From: Reyranella sp. | GTDB lineage: Bacteria; Pseudomonadota; Alphaproteobacteria; Reyranellales; Reyranellaceae | Assembly (NCBI GenBank): GCA_029946105.1 | Contig: JAQSDW010000221.1 | Coordinates: 46,552-110,551 of the forward strand | DNA: 64,000 nt | Reading direction: 5' to 3' | Part shown: in pieces, positions 40,788 to 49,966 of the stretch | How the letters are laid out: every line of letters begins with the position of its first letter | Position numbering within the stretch: position 1 is the first letter of the stretch | Translations under genes and position numbers: made by a program | Notes under the pieces: generated by a model | The model's input: only the letters and a program-made list of their open reading frames with translations | What the model was told of the DNA's origin: nothing | Database searches by the model: none

Positions 40788-41620
40788 ATGGTCGTCGACG
40801 CACAGGTTCACATCTGGGCCGCCAACACGGCGGAGCGTCCGTGGCCCGCCCGCGCCGAGCCGCACCGGGCGCCACTCGGCAAGGATGAACTGCTGGCCGA
40901 AATGGACTAGGCCGGTGTCGACCGCGTGATCCTGGTGCCGCCGTCGTGGGAAGGCGACCGCAACGACGTTGCCCTCGAAGCCGCCGCCCAGCATCCGGAT
41001 CGCTTCGCCATCATGGGCCGCTTCGATCCCGATGCGCCTGATGCTCGCGGCCAGGTCGCCGGCTGGAGGAAGCAGACGGGCATGCTTGGCATGCGCTTCA
41101 CGTTTCATACCGACATTCTGCGCCAGCCGCTGATCGACGGTCGCTTCGACTGGGTGTGGAGCGAAATGGAGAAGGCCGGCATCCCGGCGATGGTGTTGTT
41201 CCATTATGAATACATGCATCTCGCTGACAAGGTCGCCGAGCGCTATCCCGGCCTCCGCCTGGTGCTCGACCATCTTGGTCTGAAGAGCGGCAAGGACGCC
41301 TCCGAAGCGTCGAATTCGCCACCCTCGACAAAGTCCCGATGCTGGCCAAGCGGCCCAACGTCGCCGCCAAAGTCTCGGCCATACCGTGCTACGCCGCCGA
41401 CAAGACCTATCCCTTCAGGTCGGTGCAGCCGTACATCCGGCGCGCCTTCGACGCCTTCGGACCCAAGCGCACCTTCTGGGGGACGGACTGGTCGCGACTG
41501 CCCTGCAGCTATCGCCAGGGCGTGACCATGTTCACCGAGGAAATGCCGTGGCTGAAAGGCTCTGAGCTCGAAGGCGTGATGGGCCGCGGCGTCTGCGATT
41601 GGCTCGGCTGGAAGATCTGA
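40788..41620 (+). pseudogene. Amidohydrolase-2 family gene, nonsense plus frameshift
   Basis: Remains of a TIM-barrel metal-dependent hydrolase. ATG 40788 follows GAGGAGAG and starts MVVDAQVHIWAAN, but codon 41 is TAG (40908-40910) where the family reads EMDxAGVDRV. Reading continues in frame to about 41311, where a 1-nt deletion (or equivalent) moves coding from the 40788 frame into the one giving EFATLDKVPMLAKRPNVAAKVSA and on to stop 41620. WGTDWSRLPC and LDHLGL motifs survive. Two lesions make a single sequencing error unlikely. The last nucleotides approach the convergent selenoprotein operon 4 nt away. Confidence 0.75.
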
Positions 41621-41624
41621 GCCG

Positions 41625-42596
41625 CTAGAGCGGGCGCGTCACGGTCTGCGAGCCGCCGCCCCAGATCGGCAGGTAGCTCATCTTGTATCCCGCACCACCG
41701 GTCACGATGGGATGGATGGCCTCGGGTGCGCTGGCCACGCCTTGGCCTTCGTCGAACAGATAGCGCTGTACCCGCGCAAGATCCCAGCCGTCGTGCCGGA
41801 CGATCTTCTGCGCCATCTCGAGTGGCAGCAGAAAGACCTGCTCGCCGCGCTCGTTCTTGCGGCCGAGGCCCGACATGACAATCGCGGCCCGCATCGCCGT
41901 CGCGATCGGCGAGAGGATGGCTTCGGGCGTGGCACCCTCACCGTCACCCGGCAGCACCTCGGCAGTGCCGGAAATGCCCATTACCGTGAAGGCGCTGGCG
42001 TTGTTCCCGAGGCCGCGCCGTGCGGTCAGGGTCGGGAAGGGACCATCGTTCCGTTCGGCGAAGCAGAAGGTGTATTTACCGGGTTGGCCCATGCTCGCCA
42101 TGTCGCCGGTGTCGGATCGCGCTCCGCCTATGTTGCGGATCGTGAGCTGCAGCGCCCGGCCGATGCTGGCGTTGGCCCGGTTGCCGGGGCCGAGGCAGTT
42201 GGTGCCGGCGTTGATGTCGAGCGTGCGGACGAGCGGGCCATGGACGCAGAGGGCCACGCAGGCTGTGCCCGTCGTGGTCGCGATCCCCAGCAGGTTGAAG
42301 TCGGGCTCGAGTGTCGCCACAGCGGCGGCCATCACCACCGGCAGTTCGGCCGGCCGGCAACCGGCGATCACGCACTGGTAGGCAATGGCTTCGGGCGTGA
42401 TGTCGCCGAACATCGGCGGCATCGGGCCGAGTGACTCGTCCCGAGCCGGGACGCCCGCGATCATGGCGTCGAGGCGCCTCTGCGTCGGCGGCACGAGCGG
42501 CAGGCCATCCGATAATTCGGCGTCAGTCAGGATCTGTTGCGCGGCCTCCCAGCCTGTCGACTCCTCGACGACCGGCCAGCCGCACCACTCGGTCAT
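41625..42596 (-). CDS. Uncharacterised Cys-conserving protein B of selenoprotein operon
   Basis: A 323-residue cytoplasmic protein of unknown function, paralogous to the gene just upstream. Shared blocks include LEPDFNLLG (97-104), the SIGRALQL helix and the KYTFCF strand. Four Cys align with the paralogue: Cys80, Cys113, Cys134 and Cys178. No signal peptide, TM segment or known catalytic motif. ATG at 42596 overlaps the paralogue's stop by 4 bp. Last gene of the four-gene operon. Confidence 0.7.
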   Translation of the reverse strand: MTEWCGWPVVEESTGWEAAQQILTDAELSDGLPLVPPTQRRLDAMIAGVPARDESLGPMPPMFGDITPEAIAYQCVIAGCRPAELPVVMAAAVATLEPDFNLLGIATTTGTACVALCVHGPLVRTLDINAGTNCLGPGNRANASIGRALQLTIRNIGGARSDTGDMASMGQPGKYTFCFAERNDGPFPTLTARRGLGNNASAFTVMGISGTAEVLPGDGEGATPEAILSPIATAMRAAIVMSGLGRKNERGEQVFLLPLEMAQKIVRHDGWDLARVQRYLFDEGQGVASAPEAIHPIVTGGAGYKMSYLPIWGGGSQTVTRPL

Positions 42597-43627
42597 TGGA
42601 TGCGCGTGCAGGCGACCATGGTGCCGCCGAATGACGGGATGAAGGCCGAATGCTTACCCGGACCGCCCGCCACAGTGATGTGCAAGTCCTGCGGCGAACG
42701 GCCGATGCGCAGGTAGTCGCCTTCCGGCTCGTGGCCGGTGCTGGCGTAGGTATCGAGGTTTCCCTTGGAGACGCGCGAGATGTGTATGCGCGAGCGCTGC
42801 CACAGCTCCTCGCGGATGGTTTCGATGGTGAATCCGTCGCGCTTGAGCGTCGCGGCGTGCTCGGGGCCGATGATGATGAAGCTCGGGCCCTTGCCGTACA
42901 CCGTATTGGCGCCCGGCGTCGCCATGCCGCCGGCGAAGGTCGTCAGCAGACCGTCGCCCGTGGTCGAGCCGTGGTCGTTGAGGTTGTGCGGGCCTTCACC
43001 CGACATAACCGTCACCACGTTGTCGGTCGGTTTGAAGCCGCGCTGCACATGGTAGGGCGTCCAGGGGTTCTCTTCCTCGTTCTCGCCGAAGCAGAAGGTA
43101 AACTTGGCGGGATTGCCCTGGGTCGAGCGATCCATCTCGCCGGGCTTGGCGCCGGCGATGTTGAGCAGCATCAGGCCGAGCGCGCGGCCGATTGTGGCGT
43201 TGGCCTGCCAGCCCTGGCCGAAGCAGTTGGAGGAGCAGTTGACGTTGAGCTCCTTGCGAATCGGTCCGCTGATCATGACCATCGGCGCGCAGGAATGCGT
43301 CGTGGCGAGGGTGCCGTGCAGGTTGAAGTCGGGCTCGAGCACGCTGCGCATCGCGGCCGTCACCACGGGAAAGTATTCTGGCTTGCAGCCCGCCATCACG
43401 GCGTTGGCGGCCATCGCCTGGATGGTCGGTACGATCTGGCGTGGCGGTACGGGCGAGTAGGGCCGATTGTCGCCGCGCACCGTGTCGACGAACTTCGCCA
43501 CCTTCGCCTCGGTCGGCACGAAGAGCGGCATACCATCGCTCCAGCCCTGCTCGGTGGCGTATTCGTTGAACGTCTCGACATCCATGTCGCCGATGTCGAT
43601 GACTTCTTGTTCGGCGATATCCGTCAT
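42593..43627 (-). CDS. Uncharacterised Cys-conserving protein A of selenoprotein operon
   Basis: A 344-residue cytoplasmic protein, paralogue of the following gene. Matching blocks: VMAGC with Cys81, LEPDFNLHGTLATTHSC with Cys113, SSNC with Cys135 and KFTFC with Cys179; it has one extra Cys131. The middle (TIGRALGLML) is strongly similar between the two. I do not recognise a named domain. ATG at 43627 overlaps the selenoprotein stop (43624-43627), so translation is coupled to the UGA-containing frame; it probably forms a complex or acts in series with its neighbours. Confidence 0.7.
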   Translation of the reverse strand: MTDIAEQEVIDIGDMDVETFNEYATEQGWSDGMPLFVPTEAKVAKFVDTVRGDNRPYSPVPPRQIVPTIQAMAANAVMAGCKPEYFPVVTAAMRSVLEPDFNLHGTLATTHSCAPMVMISGPIRKELNVNCSSNCFGQGWQANATIGRALGLMLLNIAGAKPGEMDRSTQGNPAKFTFCFGENEEENPWTPYHVQRGFKPTDNVVTVMSGEGPHNLNDHGSTTGDGLLTTFAGGMATPGANTVYGKGPSFIIIGPEHAATLKRDGFTIETIREELWQRSRIHISRVSKGNLDTYASTGHEPEGDYLRIGRSPQDLHITVAGGPGKHSAFIPSFGGTMVACTRIQ

Positions 43628-44142
43628 TTCCTCGTGGCCTCGAGAAGCCCCTGGGTCGCGGTTTCGATGCGCTCGCGCAGCTCCTCGGCGTTGAGGCCGC
43701 CCACCGGGTGCTTCACGACGATAAGCTTGGGCTCGATCTTGCGGGCTTTCGCCTGGGCAAGCACGAGCGGCTTGAAGGTCTCAGTGGCGATCACGTAGGC
43801 CGTGATGCCGAGCTTCTCGAGTTCGATGCTGTCGTGGAAACTCCACGATGAACAGGACCCTCAATCCCCTAACGCAAGGAGCGCCGCGCGATACCTCCCG
43901 GCGACCGCCTGGATCAGTTCCTTGGGGGCGGCTTGGCTGGCGCTGTTCTTGGCGTGAAACTCGATGTTGTCGACGTTGCGGAAGGCGCCGAGCTTGGCCT
44001 TCATGCCCTCGAGCAACTCGCGTGCATTCGGCTTGGAGTTCGACATGAGCGCGATCGCGTCGGTCGCCCAGTTGATCGGCTTCAGCGCCACCGTGGGGCC
44101 CGCGGCGGCCGCGAGACCAAAGGTCGGATTGACGATAAGCAT
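43624..44142 (-). CDS. UGSC-family selenoprotein (Sec at residue 94)
   Basis: A 172-residue protein whose frame passes through UGA (43863-43861) read as selenocysteine: ALLALGD-U-GSCSSW, Sec94 and Cys97 forming a U-x-x-C redox motif. The part after UGA (SFHDSIELEKLGITAYVIATE...) is protein-like, 78 codons long, without another stop, and its TGA overlaps the next ATG by 4 bp; the start ATG 44142 follows GAGGAG. A hairpin just after UGA fits a bacterial SECIS. The UGSC motif matches a selenoprotein family reported from marine metagenomes and annotated as UGSC family (seleno)protein. Function is thiol/selenol redox by inference. SelA/B/D and tRNA-Sec are not in the window. Alternative: a Cys codon mutated to UGA. 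Confidence 0.85.
43829..43863 (-). promoter_or_regulatory. SECIS-like hairpin directly after UGA codon
   Basis: In the mRNA, UGA is followed by a stem TCGTGGA/TCCACGA (43848-43842 with 43838-43832) closing a 3-nt loop GUU, extended below a TTCA bulge by CTG/CAG. The apical loop starts 19 nt after the UGA and begins with G, agreeing with the published bacterial SECIS consensus as I recall it (16-37 nt spacing, G among the first two loop positions). It lies inside the coding sequence, as bacterial SECIS elements must. Confidence 0.65.
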
Positions 44143-44154
44143 GATCACTCCTCT

Positions 44155-45030
44155 TCAACTCGTTTTACCCAGCATGGCGCCGATCGCCTTTGCTGCGCGG
44201 TGGCCGTCGGCAATGGCATCCGCCAGGTATTGGCGTCCGCCGGCCCGCACATCACCCACTGCAAAGAGCGTTGGCTGAGAAGTGCGACCGTCCGCGTCGA
44301 TCACGATATGCCCTGAGGCGTCTCGTGCAAGCGATTCCGGCAGGAATTCCGCAGCGGGAGACTGGCCGACATAGACGAACACAGCGCTGGCCGGAATGGT
44401 GTTTCGCGTCGCGTTGGCCTCGATGGTGACGGACTGCAGGCCATCGTGGCCTTCCAGCCCGACGATACGGCCATCGATGAAGGTGACGCCCTCGGGTTTC
44501 TCGGCAGGCGGCGTTCCGATCACGGTGACCTGGCCCGCCAGTCCGGTCAGTTCCTTGGCTTCGAGAGCGGCCCAACCTTCCGCTCCCGCCACGACGACGG
44601 GCAAGCCGGTATAGAGCGGCCCGTCACAGGCGGCGCAATGGGAGAGGCCGCGGCCCTCGTACTCGTCTTCGTTCGGAAGGCCGAGCCGGCCCTTGTTGAG
44701 ACCGGTGGCGATCACCACGGCGCGTGCGGTGTGCTGTTCGCCGTCGGTGGTCTCGACCGTCCACGGACCGTTTCCCGAAAGTTTTGTGACCTCACCGAAG
44801 CCGATTTCGACGCCTGCGACGACGGCATCGTCGGTCAACTGGGATGCCATCTGGGTGCCGGTGAAGATCTCGTCGAAGTCGTGTAGTTCGTTCAGGTTGA
44901 TCAGCACGCCGCCCGGGGCGAGCTTGTCGAGGCAGAGGCACTTAAGGCCAGCGCGGGCGGCTTCGGTTGCGGCGGTGAGGCCGGCCGGACCGGAGCCGAC
45001 GACGATGAGGTCGTAAGAAGGATTGTCCAT
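44155..45030 (-). CDS. Thioredoxin-reductase-like flavoprotein
   Basis: A 291-residue FAD-dependent oxidoreductase. FAD motif GSGPAG (12-17), ATG at 108-110, active-site disulfide Cys132-Ala-Ala-Cys135 in SHCAACDGPLY, and the second FAD motif in TLFAVGDVRAGG. The pyridine-nucleotide domain is degenerate: AGAEGWAALEAKEL replaces GGGDSALEE, and the HRRxxxRA motif that grips the NADPH phosphate is missing, so NADPH use is doubtful. First gene of the operon; stop 12 nt before the selenoprotein ATG. Confidence 0.85.
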   Translation of the reverse strand: MDNPSYDLIVVGSGPAGLTAATEAARAGLKCLCLDKLAPGGVLINLNELHDFDEIFTGTQMASQLTDDAVVAGVEIGFGEVTKLSGNGPWTVETTDGEQHTARAVVIATGLNKGRLGLPNEDEYEGRGLSHCAACDGPLYTGLPVVVAGAEGWAALEAKELTGLAGQVTVIGTPPAEKPEGVTFIDGRIVGLEGHDGLQSVTIEANATRNTIPASAVFVYVGQSPAAEFLPESLARDASGHIVIDADGRTSQPTLFAVGDVRAGGRQYLADAIADGHRAAKAIGAMLGKTS

Positions 45031-45070
45031 GCAGAACTAATCGGGATTCGGTGCCCGAAGTGCAAGCGGC

Positions 45071-45099
45071 TTGACGGAGAAAGCTTCCGTACCTAGTAT
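45071..45099 (+). promoter_or_regulatory. padR promoter giving a leaderless transcript
   Basis: TTGACG (45071-45076), 17-nt spacer, TAGTAT (45094-45099): a good sigma70-like promoter. Counting seven nucleotides on places the transcription start near 45106, two nucleotides before the padR ATG (45108), so the mRNA would have almost no leader and no Shine-Dalgarno. Inference from motif geometry. Confidence 0.6.
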
Positions 45100-45108
45100 A
45101 GCTAGGTA
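45090..45108. promoter_or_regulatory. PadR operator palindrome TACCTAG-N5-CTAGGTA
   Basis: A perfect inverted repeat with 7-nt arms and a 5-nt centre, covering the -10 region and the first base of the padR start codon. Short AT-rich palindromes of this kind are typical binding sites of PadR-family dimers, so autorepression is likely. It also lies 60 nt from the start of the divergent flavoprotein-selenoprotein operon. Confidence 0.65.
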
Positions 45109-45446
45109 TGGAAGCTGAAATGCTCAAAGGGCATCTGGATACCATCGTCCTCGCCGCGCTGGAGGCTGGCCCCGCGCACGGCTACGCCATCATCGAGTCC
45201 ATCAAGCGCGGCAGCGCCGACATGTTCGATCTGCCGGAAGGCACCGTCTATCCGGCGCTGCATCGCCTGGAGGAGGCGGCCCTGCTTTCCAGCAGTTGGA
45301 TGACACCGCCCGGCGGGCGACGTCGTCGCATGTATTCGTTGACCAAGGCGGGCACTGCGGCGCTCGCCGAACGCCGCAAAGTGTGGGGACGGTTCTCGCA
45401 CGCAGTCAACGCGCTCCTCACGGGAGGACGCCCATGGCCGGCGTGA
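45108..45446 (+). CDS. PadR family transcriptional regulator
   Basis: A 112-residue PadR-type winged-helix repressor. Family blocks: GHLDTIVLAALEAGPAHGYAIIE, LPEGTVYPALHRLEEAALLSS, and GGRRRRMYSLTKAG with the beta-wing, then a short C-terminal helix (no long effector domain; subfamily s1/2). Start at the ATG 45108 inside its own operator; see the promoter entries. Next gene starts 13 nt before its stop, i.e. overlapping. Confidence 0.9.
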   Translation: MEAEMLKGHLDTIVLAALEAGPAHGYAIIESIKRGSADMFDLPEGTVYPALHRLEEAALLSSSWMTPPGGRRRRMYSLTKAGTAALAERRKVWGRFSHAVNALLTGGRPWPA

Positions 45447-46051
45447 TCGACGAATATGTCGCCACCCTGAGGCGCGATCTCGATTTCGATCCGATGTTCG
45501 CCCGCCGTCTGGCAGACGAGGCCGAAGCTCATCTCTGGGAGGCAGCAGAGGCCGACCCGGCAGGGCCTTCGCTGCAGGCCGAGCAACGTGCAGTCGCCCG
45601 CTTTGGTCTCGCCCGTGATATCGCTGCACAGTTCGCGGCCGATGCGATCGAACGTCAGTCGAAGCGTGCCTGGATCCTGCTGGCGGCAACGGTCGCCGTC
45701 ACGTTCGTCGCGATGCGGCTTAGGGTAGTGTGGCTCGATGACCTCGGCTTCTCGATGTCTTAGCCGGCACCGTTGATCGATCGCTATGCCTTTCTTGCAG
45801 CACTTGCCGTCGGTACGGTCGGCTGGTTCGCCTTTCGCCGCTCCATGGTCCCGCTGGCGATCTGCCTCGCTGGACTGTCGGCATCGATCGCGGCGGGTAT
45901 CGTCCGGGCCAGCCTGTTCGCGGATGGCGCGCCAGCCTCCGTTTTGCTGGCCGCGGGAGGCGAAGTCGCCTTGATCGGTTTGCTGTCATGGCACGTCGCC
46001 GGCCTGCACAGGCGGCTCCGCAGGACCGCTGCTTTGAGGAGGACGGAATGA
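45434..46051 (+). pseudogene. Permease-prefix-like membrane gene with in-frame amber
   Basis: The frame from ATG 45434 encodes a soluble N-terminal segment (MAGVIDEYVATLRRDLDFDP... EAHLWEAA, with ARFGLARDIAAQF; like the permease-prefix segment often next to PadR) and one membrane helix, then TAG at 45761-45763. In the same frame, without shift, it continues as PAPLIDRYAFLAALAVG through three more hydrophobic segments to 46051, whose stop overlaps the next ATG. The continuation is as protein-like as the beginning. So either one ~205-residue protein interrupted by an amber codon, or a shortened 109-aa protein plus dead 3' end. Confidence 0.6.
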
Positions 46052-46653
46052 CCCAGGGTTGGCGATTGGTCGGTGTCCTGTCGTTCCTGCTGGCGGCGAT
46101 GACGCTCGGGTTCATCGCCAGCCCTGGTTGGGATGCAGAAGGGATTCGTCTTGCGATCCGCGCTACTGCGAGGACCTCGCTGGTGCTCTTCGTCATGGCT
46201 TTCACAGCCAGCGCGCTTGTCGAATTGATTCCCAGCGAGGCCACGCGCTGGCAGCGCCGCAATCGGCGCTATCTCGGCGTCTCCTTTGCGGTCTCTCACT
46301 TCATTCATCTGGCGGTGATCATAGCCCTGGCCGTCGTCGACCGTTCGCTGTTCTGGAAGTTGACGAATATCGGCACAATCGTCCTGGCGGGCTCGGCTTA
46401 CTTCTTTATCGCAGCGATGGCGGCGACCTCTTTCGACCGCACGGCGGCCTGGCTCGGCCCGCGCAATTGGCGGCTGCTGCATCTGGTGGGCGGCTGGTAC
46501 ATCTGGATCAGCTTCGCAGTGGCTATCGGCAAGCGCGTGCCTCTGGATCGCTTCTACTGGCCGCTCGCGGCTCTGGTGCTCGCCGCGGCGATCGTGAGGC
46601 TGATCGCGATGTTCCGGCGCAACCGCCGACAGGTCGGCCACAGCCTGCCCTGA
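46048..46653 (+). CDS. Ferric-reductase-like transmembrane protein
   Basis: A 201-residue membrane protein with six hydrophobic helices. His residues in VSHFIHLAVI and LLHLVGGWYIWISF sit in helices spaced as haem ligands of the ferric-reductase-like (YedZ/MsrQ-type) domain. Start ATG 46048 overlaps the preceding stop (ATGA). Likely a b-type cytochrome membrane subunit, electron partner unknown. Confidence 0.7.
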   Translation: MTQGWRLVGVLSFLLAAMTLGFIASPGWDAEGIRLAIRATARTSLVLFVMAFTASALVELIPSEATRWQRRNRRYLGVSFAVSHFIHLAVIIALAVVDRSLFWKLTNIGTIVLAGSAYFFIAAMAATSFDRTAAWLGPRNWRLLHLVGGWYIWISFAVAIGKRVPLDRFYWPLAALVLAAAIVRLIAMFRRNRRQVGHSLP

Positions 46654-46819
46654 GGACCGGACTGCCGATCGGCGAGGAGGTCGAAGGCGCTGTGGGCCGC
46701 GATTTGCTCACGGATCATTTTGAGATGGTCCATTTCAATCCGCCCCGGAACGCCGCTACAGTCGTCCGCAGGTCCCATTGGAACCATCGACGGTCGCTGG
46801 GCAGGGGGAATGCAGGGGC

Positions 46820-47734
<915 letters not shown>

Positions 47735-47738
47735 GGCA

Positions 47739-49160
47739 ATGGGTTCGCGTCTCTCCACCATGTTGAAGGACGCGGCCCTCACGGCCTTCGTCGCCGCAGC
47801 CCTTGGTATTTTTATTGTCGGCTTCCGTACCGTCGACGTGGGATCCCGCACAGGCCTCAGTTTCGACTACCAGTTCGCCGATCTCGCCGTTGCGGTCGTC
47901 ACCATCTTCGTCGGCCGCCTTGGTCTCTCCGCCGCGGCGGCGGGCCTGCGCTGGCCGGTCGTGGCGCTCGGCGTCGCGATGATCGCGGTGGGGGCATCGC
48001 CACTCAAGCTGCCGTCGGGTTTCCTGCACTGGTTCGTGGCGCTGGGCGGCGTCCTGCTGGTGATTCGCGGTATCTGGCCGTGGGCGCGCGGCACGGCTGC
48101 GGCTGCGGCGGGGACACCTGCGGGCCTGGTCCTGGGACGAGCCGGTGCCAAATGGTTCGGCTGGCTGCTGCTTGCGGCGGCGGTGCTACTGCCGTTCACG
48201 CCGGCGGCCGACCAGAGGACCATGGACCTCGCGGTCCTGATCCTGACCTATGTGATGCTGGGTTGGGGCCTCAACATCGTGGTCGGCCTCGCCGGTCTGC
48301 TCGATCTCGGTTACGTCGCCTTCTACGCCGTGGGTGCCTACGCCTACGCGCTGCTCAGCACGCAGCATGGTCTGGGGTTCTGGACCGTGCTGCCGCTCGC
48401 CGGGATGATGGCGGCACTGTTCGGCATCGTGCTGGGCTTTCCCGTGTTGCGCCTGCGCGGCGACTATCTCGCGATCGTGACCCTGGGTTTCGGCGAGATA
48501 ATCCGCCTGGTGCTGCTGAACTGGGTCGATTTCACAAACGGTCCGGCCGGGATCGGCTCCATCCCCGGGCCGACCCTGTTCGGCGCGGTCTTCGCCGAGA
48601 CACCGCCGCCTGGAAAGCAGAGCGTGTCGGAGATGCTGGGGATCACCTTCGATGGCAATCATCGCCTGATCTTCCTCTATTACATCATCCTGCTGCTGGC
48701 GCTGATCACCAACCTGTTTACCCAGCGCATGCGACGCCTGCCGGTCGGCCGCGCCTGGGAAGCGCTGCGCGAGGACGAGACCGCGTGCCGGGCGCTCGGC
48801 ATCAATCCGACCAACACCAAGCTGACGGCCTTCGCCATCGGCGCCATGTTCGCGGGCTTCGCCGGTTCTTTCTTCGCCGCCAAGCAGCGCTTCATCAGTC
48901 CGGAGAGCTTCGCCTTCATCGAATCGGCGATCATCCTCGCCATCGTCGTGCTGGGCGGGATGGGCAGCCAGATCGGCGTAGTCCTGGCGGCGGTGCTGCT
49001 GATCGGCTTGCCGGAATGGTTTCGCGAGCTCGGCAACTACCGCATGCTGGCGTTTGGCCTCGCCATGGTCCTGATCATGGTGTTCCGTCCCCGCGGCCTG
49101 ATCGCCGATCGCCAGCCGTCCGTGCGATTGCACCCTGCCGGCTCGGGAGGCGGTCCGTGA
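47739..49160 (+). CDS. livM: Branched-chain amino acid ABC permease LivM-type
   Basis: A 473-residue permease, longer than usual because of an N-terminal stretch of extra helices (about 1-150) before the canonical LivM core beginning with [36 protein letters not shown]. The core EAA-like loop [25 protein letters not shown] is present. 4 nt after livH; overlaps livG by 4 bp. Confidence 0.9.
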   Translation: MGSRLSTMLKDAALTAFVAAALGIFIVGFRTVDVGSRTGLSFDYQFADLAVAVVTIFVGRLGLSAAAAGLRWPVVALGVAMIAVGASPLKLPSGFLHWFVALGGVLLVIRGIWPWARGTAAAAAGTPAGLVLGRAGAKWFGWLLLAAAVLLPFTPAADQRTMDLAVLILTYVMLGWGLNIVVGLAGLLDLGYVAFYAVGAYAYALLSTQHGLGFWTVLPLAGMMAALFGIVLGFPVLRLRGDYLAIVTLGFGEIIRLVLLNWVDFTNGPAGIGSIPGPTLFGAVFAETPPPGKQSVSEMLGITFDGNHRLIFLYYIILLLALITNLFTQRMRRLPVGRAWEALREDETACRALGINPTNTKLTAFAIGAMFAGFAGSFFAAKQRFISPESFAFIESAIILAIVVLGGMGSQIGVVLAAVLLIGLPEWFRELGNYRMLAFGLAMVLIMVFRPRGLIADRQPSVRLHPAGSGGGP

Positions 49161-49966
49161 GCGAACCGCTGATCGAGATCGAGCATCTGACGATGCGCTT
49201 CGGCGGCCTGCTGGCGGTCGACGACGTCTCGTTTGCCGCACGGTCGCGCGAGATAACCGCCATCATCGGCCCCAACGGCGCCGGCAAGACGACCGTCTTC
49301 AATTGCATCACCGGCTTCTACAAGCCGACCATCGGCCGGCTGACGCTAAGCGATGGCGAGCGCGAGTATCTGCTCGAGCGCATGCTTGGCCACGAGATCG
49401 GCCAACGCGCGAAGGTGGCGCGGACATTCCAGAACATCCGCCTGTTCTCGGGCATGACCGTGCTCGAGAATCTTCTCGTCGCCCAGCACAACAAGTTGAT
49501 GCGTGCCTCGGGTTGGAGCATCTTTGGGCTCCTCGGCCTCAGTCGCTTTACCCGGGCGGAAGAGGCGGCCATCGCACTGGCACGCGCCTGGCTCGAGCGC
49601 ATCGACTTGCTCGCCGACGCTGATCGGCCGGCCGGCGAGCTTCCCTACGGCGCGCAACGCCGCCTCGAGATCGCCCGTGCCATGTGCACCGAGCCCAGGC
49701 TTCTATGTCTCGACGAGCCCGCTGCCGGCCTCAATCCGCGCGAATCGGCCGAACTCAATCAGCTGCTGGAGTCGATCCGCGATGTCGACGGCACGGGCGT
49801 GTTGCTGATCGAGCACGACATGAGCGTGGTCATGAACATCTCCAACCACATCGTCGTGCTCGACTACGGTCGCAAGATCGCTGAAGGCGCGCCGGCCGAG
49901 ATCCAGAGCAACCCCGCGGTGATCCGCGCCTATCTCGGCACCGACGAGGAGGGGCTCGATGGCTGA
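49157..49966 (+). CDS. livG: Branched-chain amino acid ABC ATPase LivG-type
   Basis: A 269-residue ATPase. Walker [10 protein letters not shown] (38-46), the LivG-type signature [16 protein letters not shown], Walker [14 protein letters not shown], and the H-loop [11 protein letters not shown] are intact, as is [13 protein letters not shown] start at 49157 overlapping livM by 4 bp. Pairs with LivF in a heterodimer. Confidence 0.93.
   Translation: MSEPLIEIEHLTMRFGGLLAVDDVSFAARSREITAIIGPNGAGKTTVFNCITGFYKPTIGRLTLSDGEREYLLERMLGHEIGQRAKVARTFQNIRLFSGMTVLENLLVAQHNKLMRASGWSIFGLLGLSRFTRAEEAAIALARAWLERIDLLADADRPAGELPYGAQRRLEIARAMCTEPRLLCLDEPAAGLNPRESAELNQLLESIRDVDGTGVLLIEHDMSVVMNISNHIVVLDYGRKIAEGAPAEIQSNPAVIRAYLGTDEEGLDG

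Noticed and set aside
43861..44148. A complete 95-residue gene ending at the UGA
   Set aside because: The same frame continues after UGA with protein-like sequence that ends in an overlap with the next start, and the UGSC motif and hairpin support selenocysteine. The upstream GTG at 44148 also lacks the spacing to GAGGAG that ATG 44142 has.
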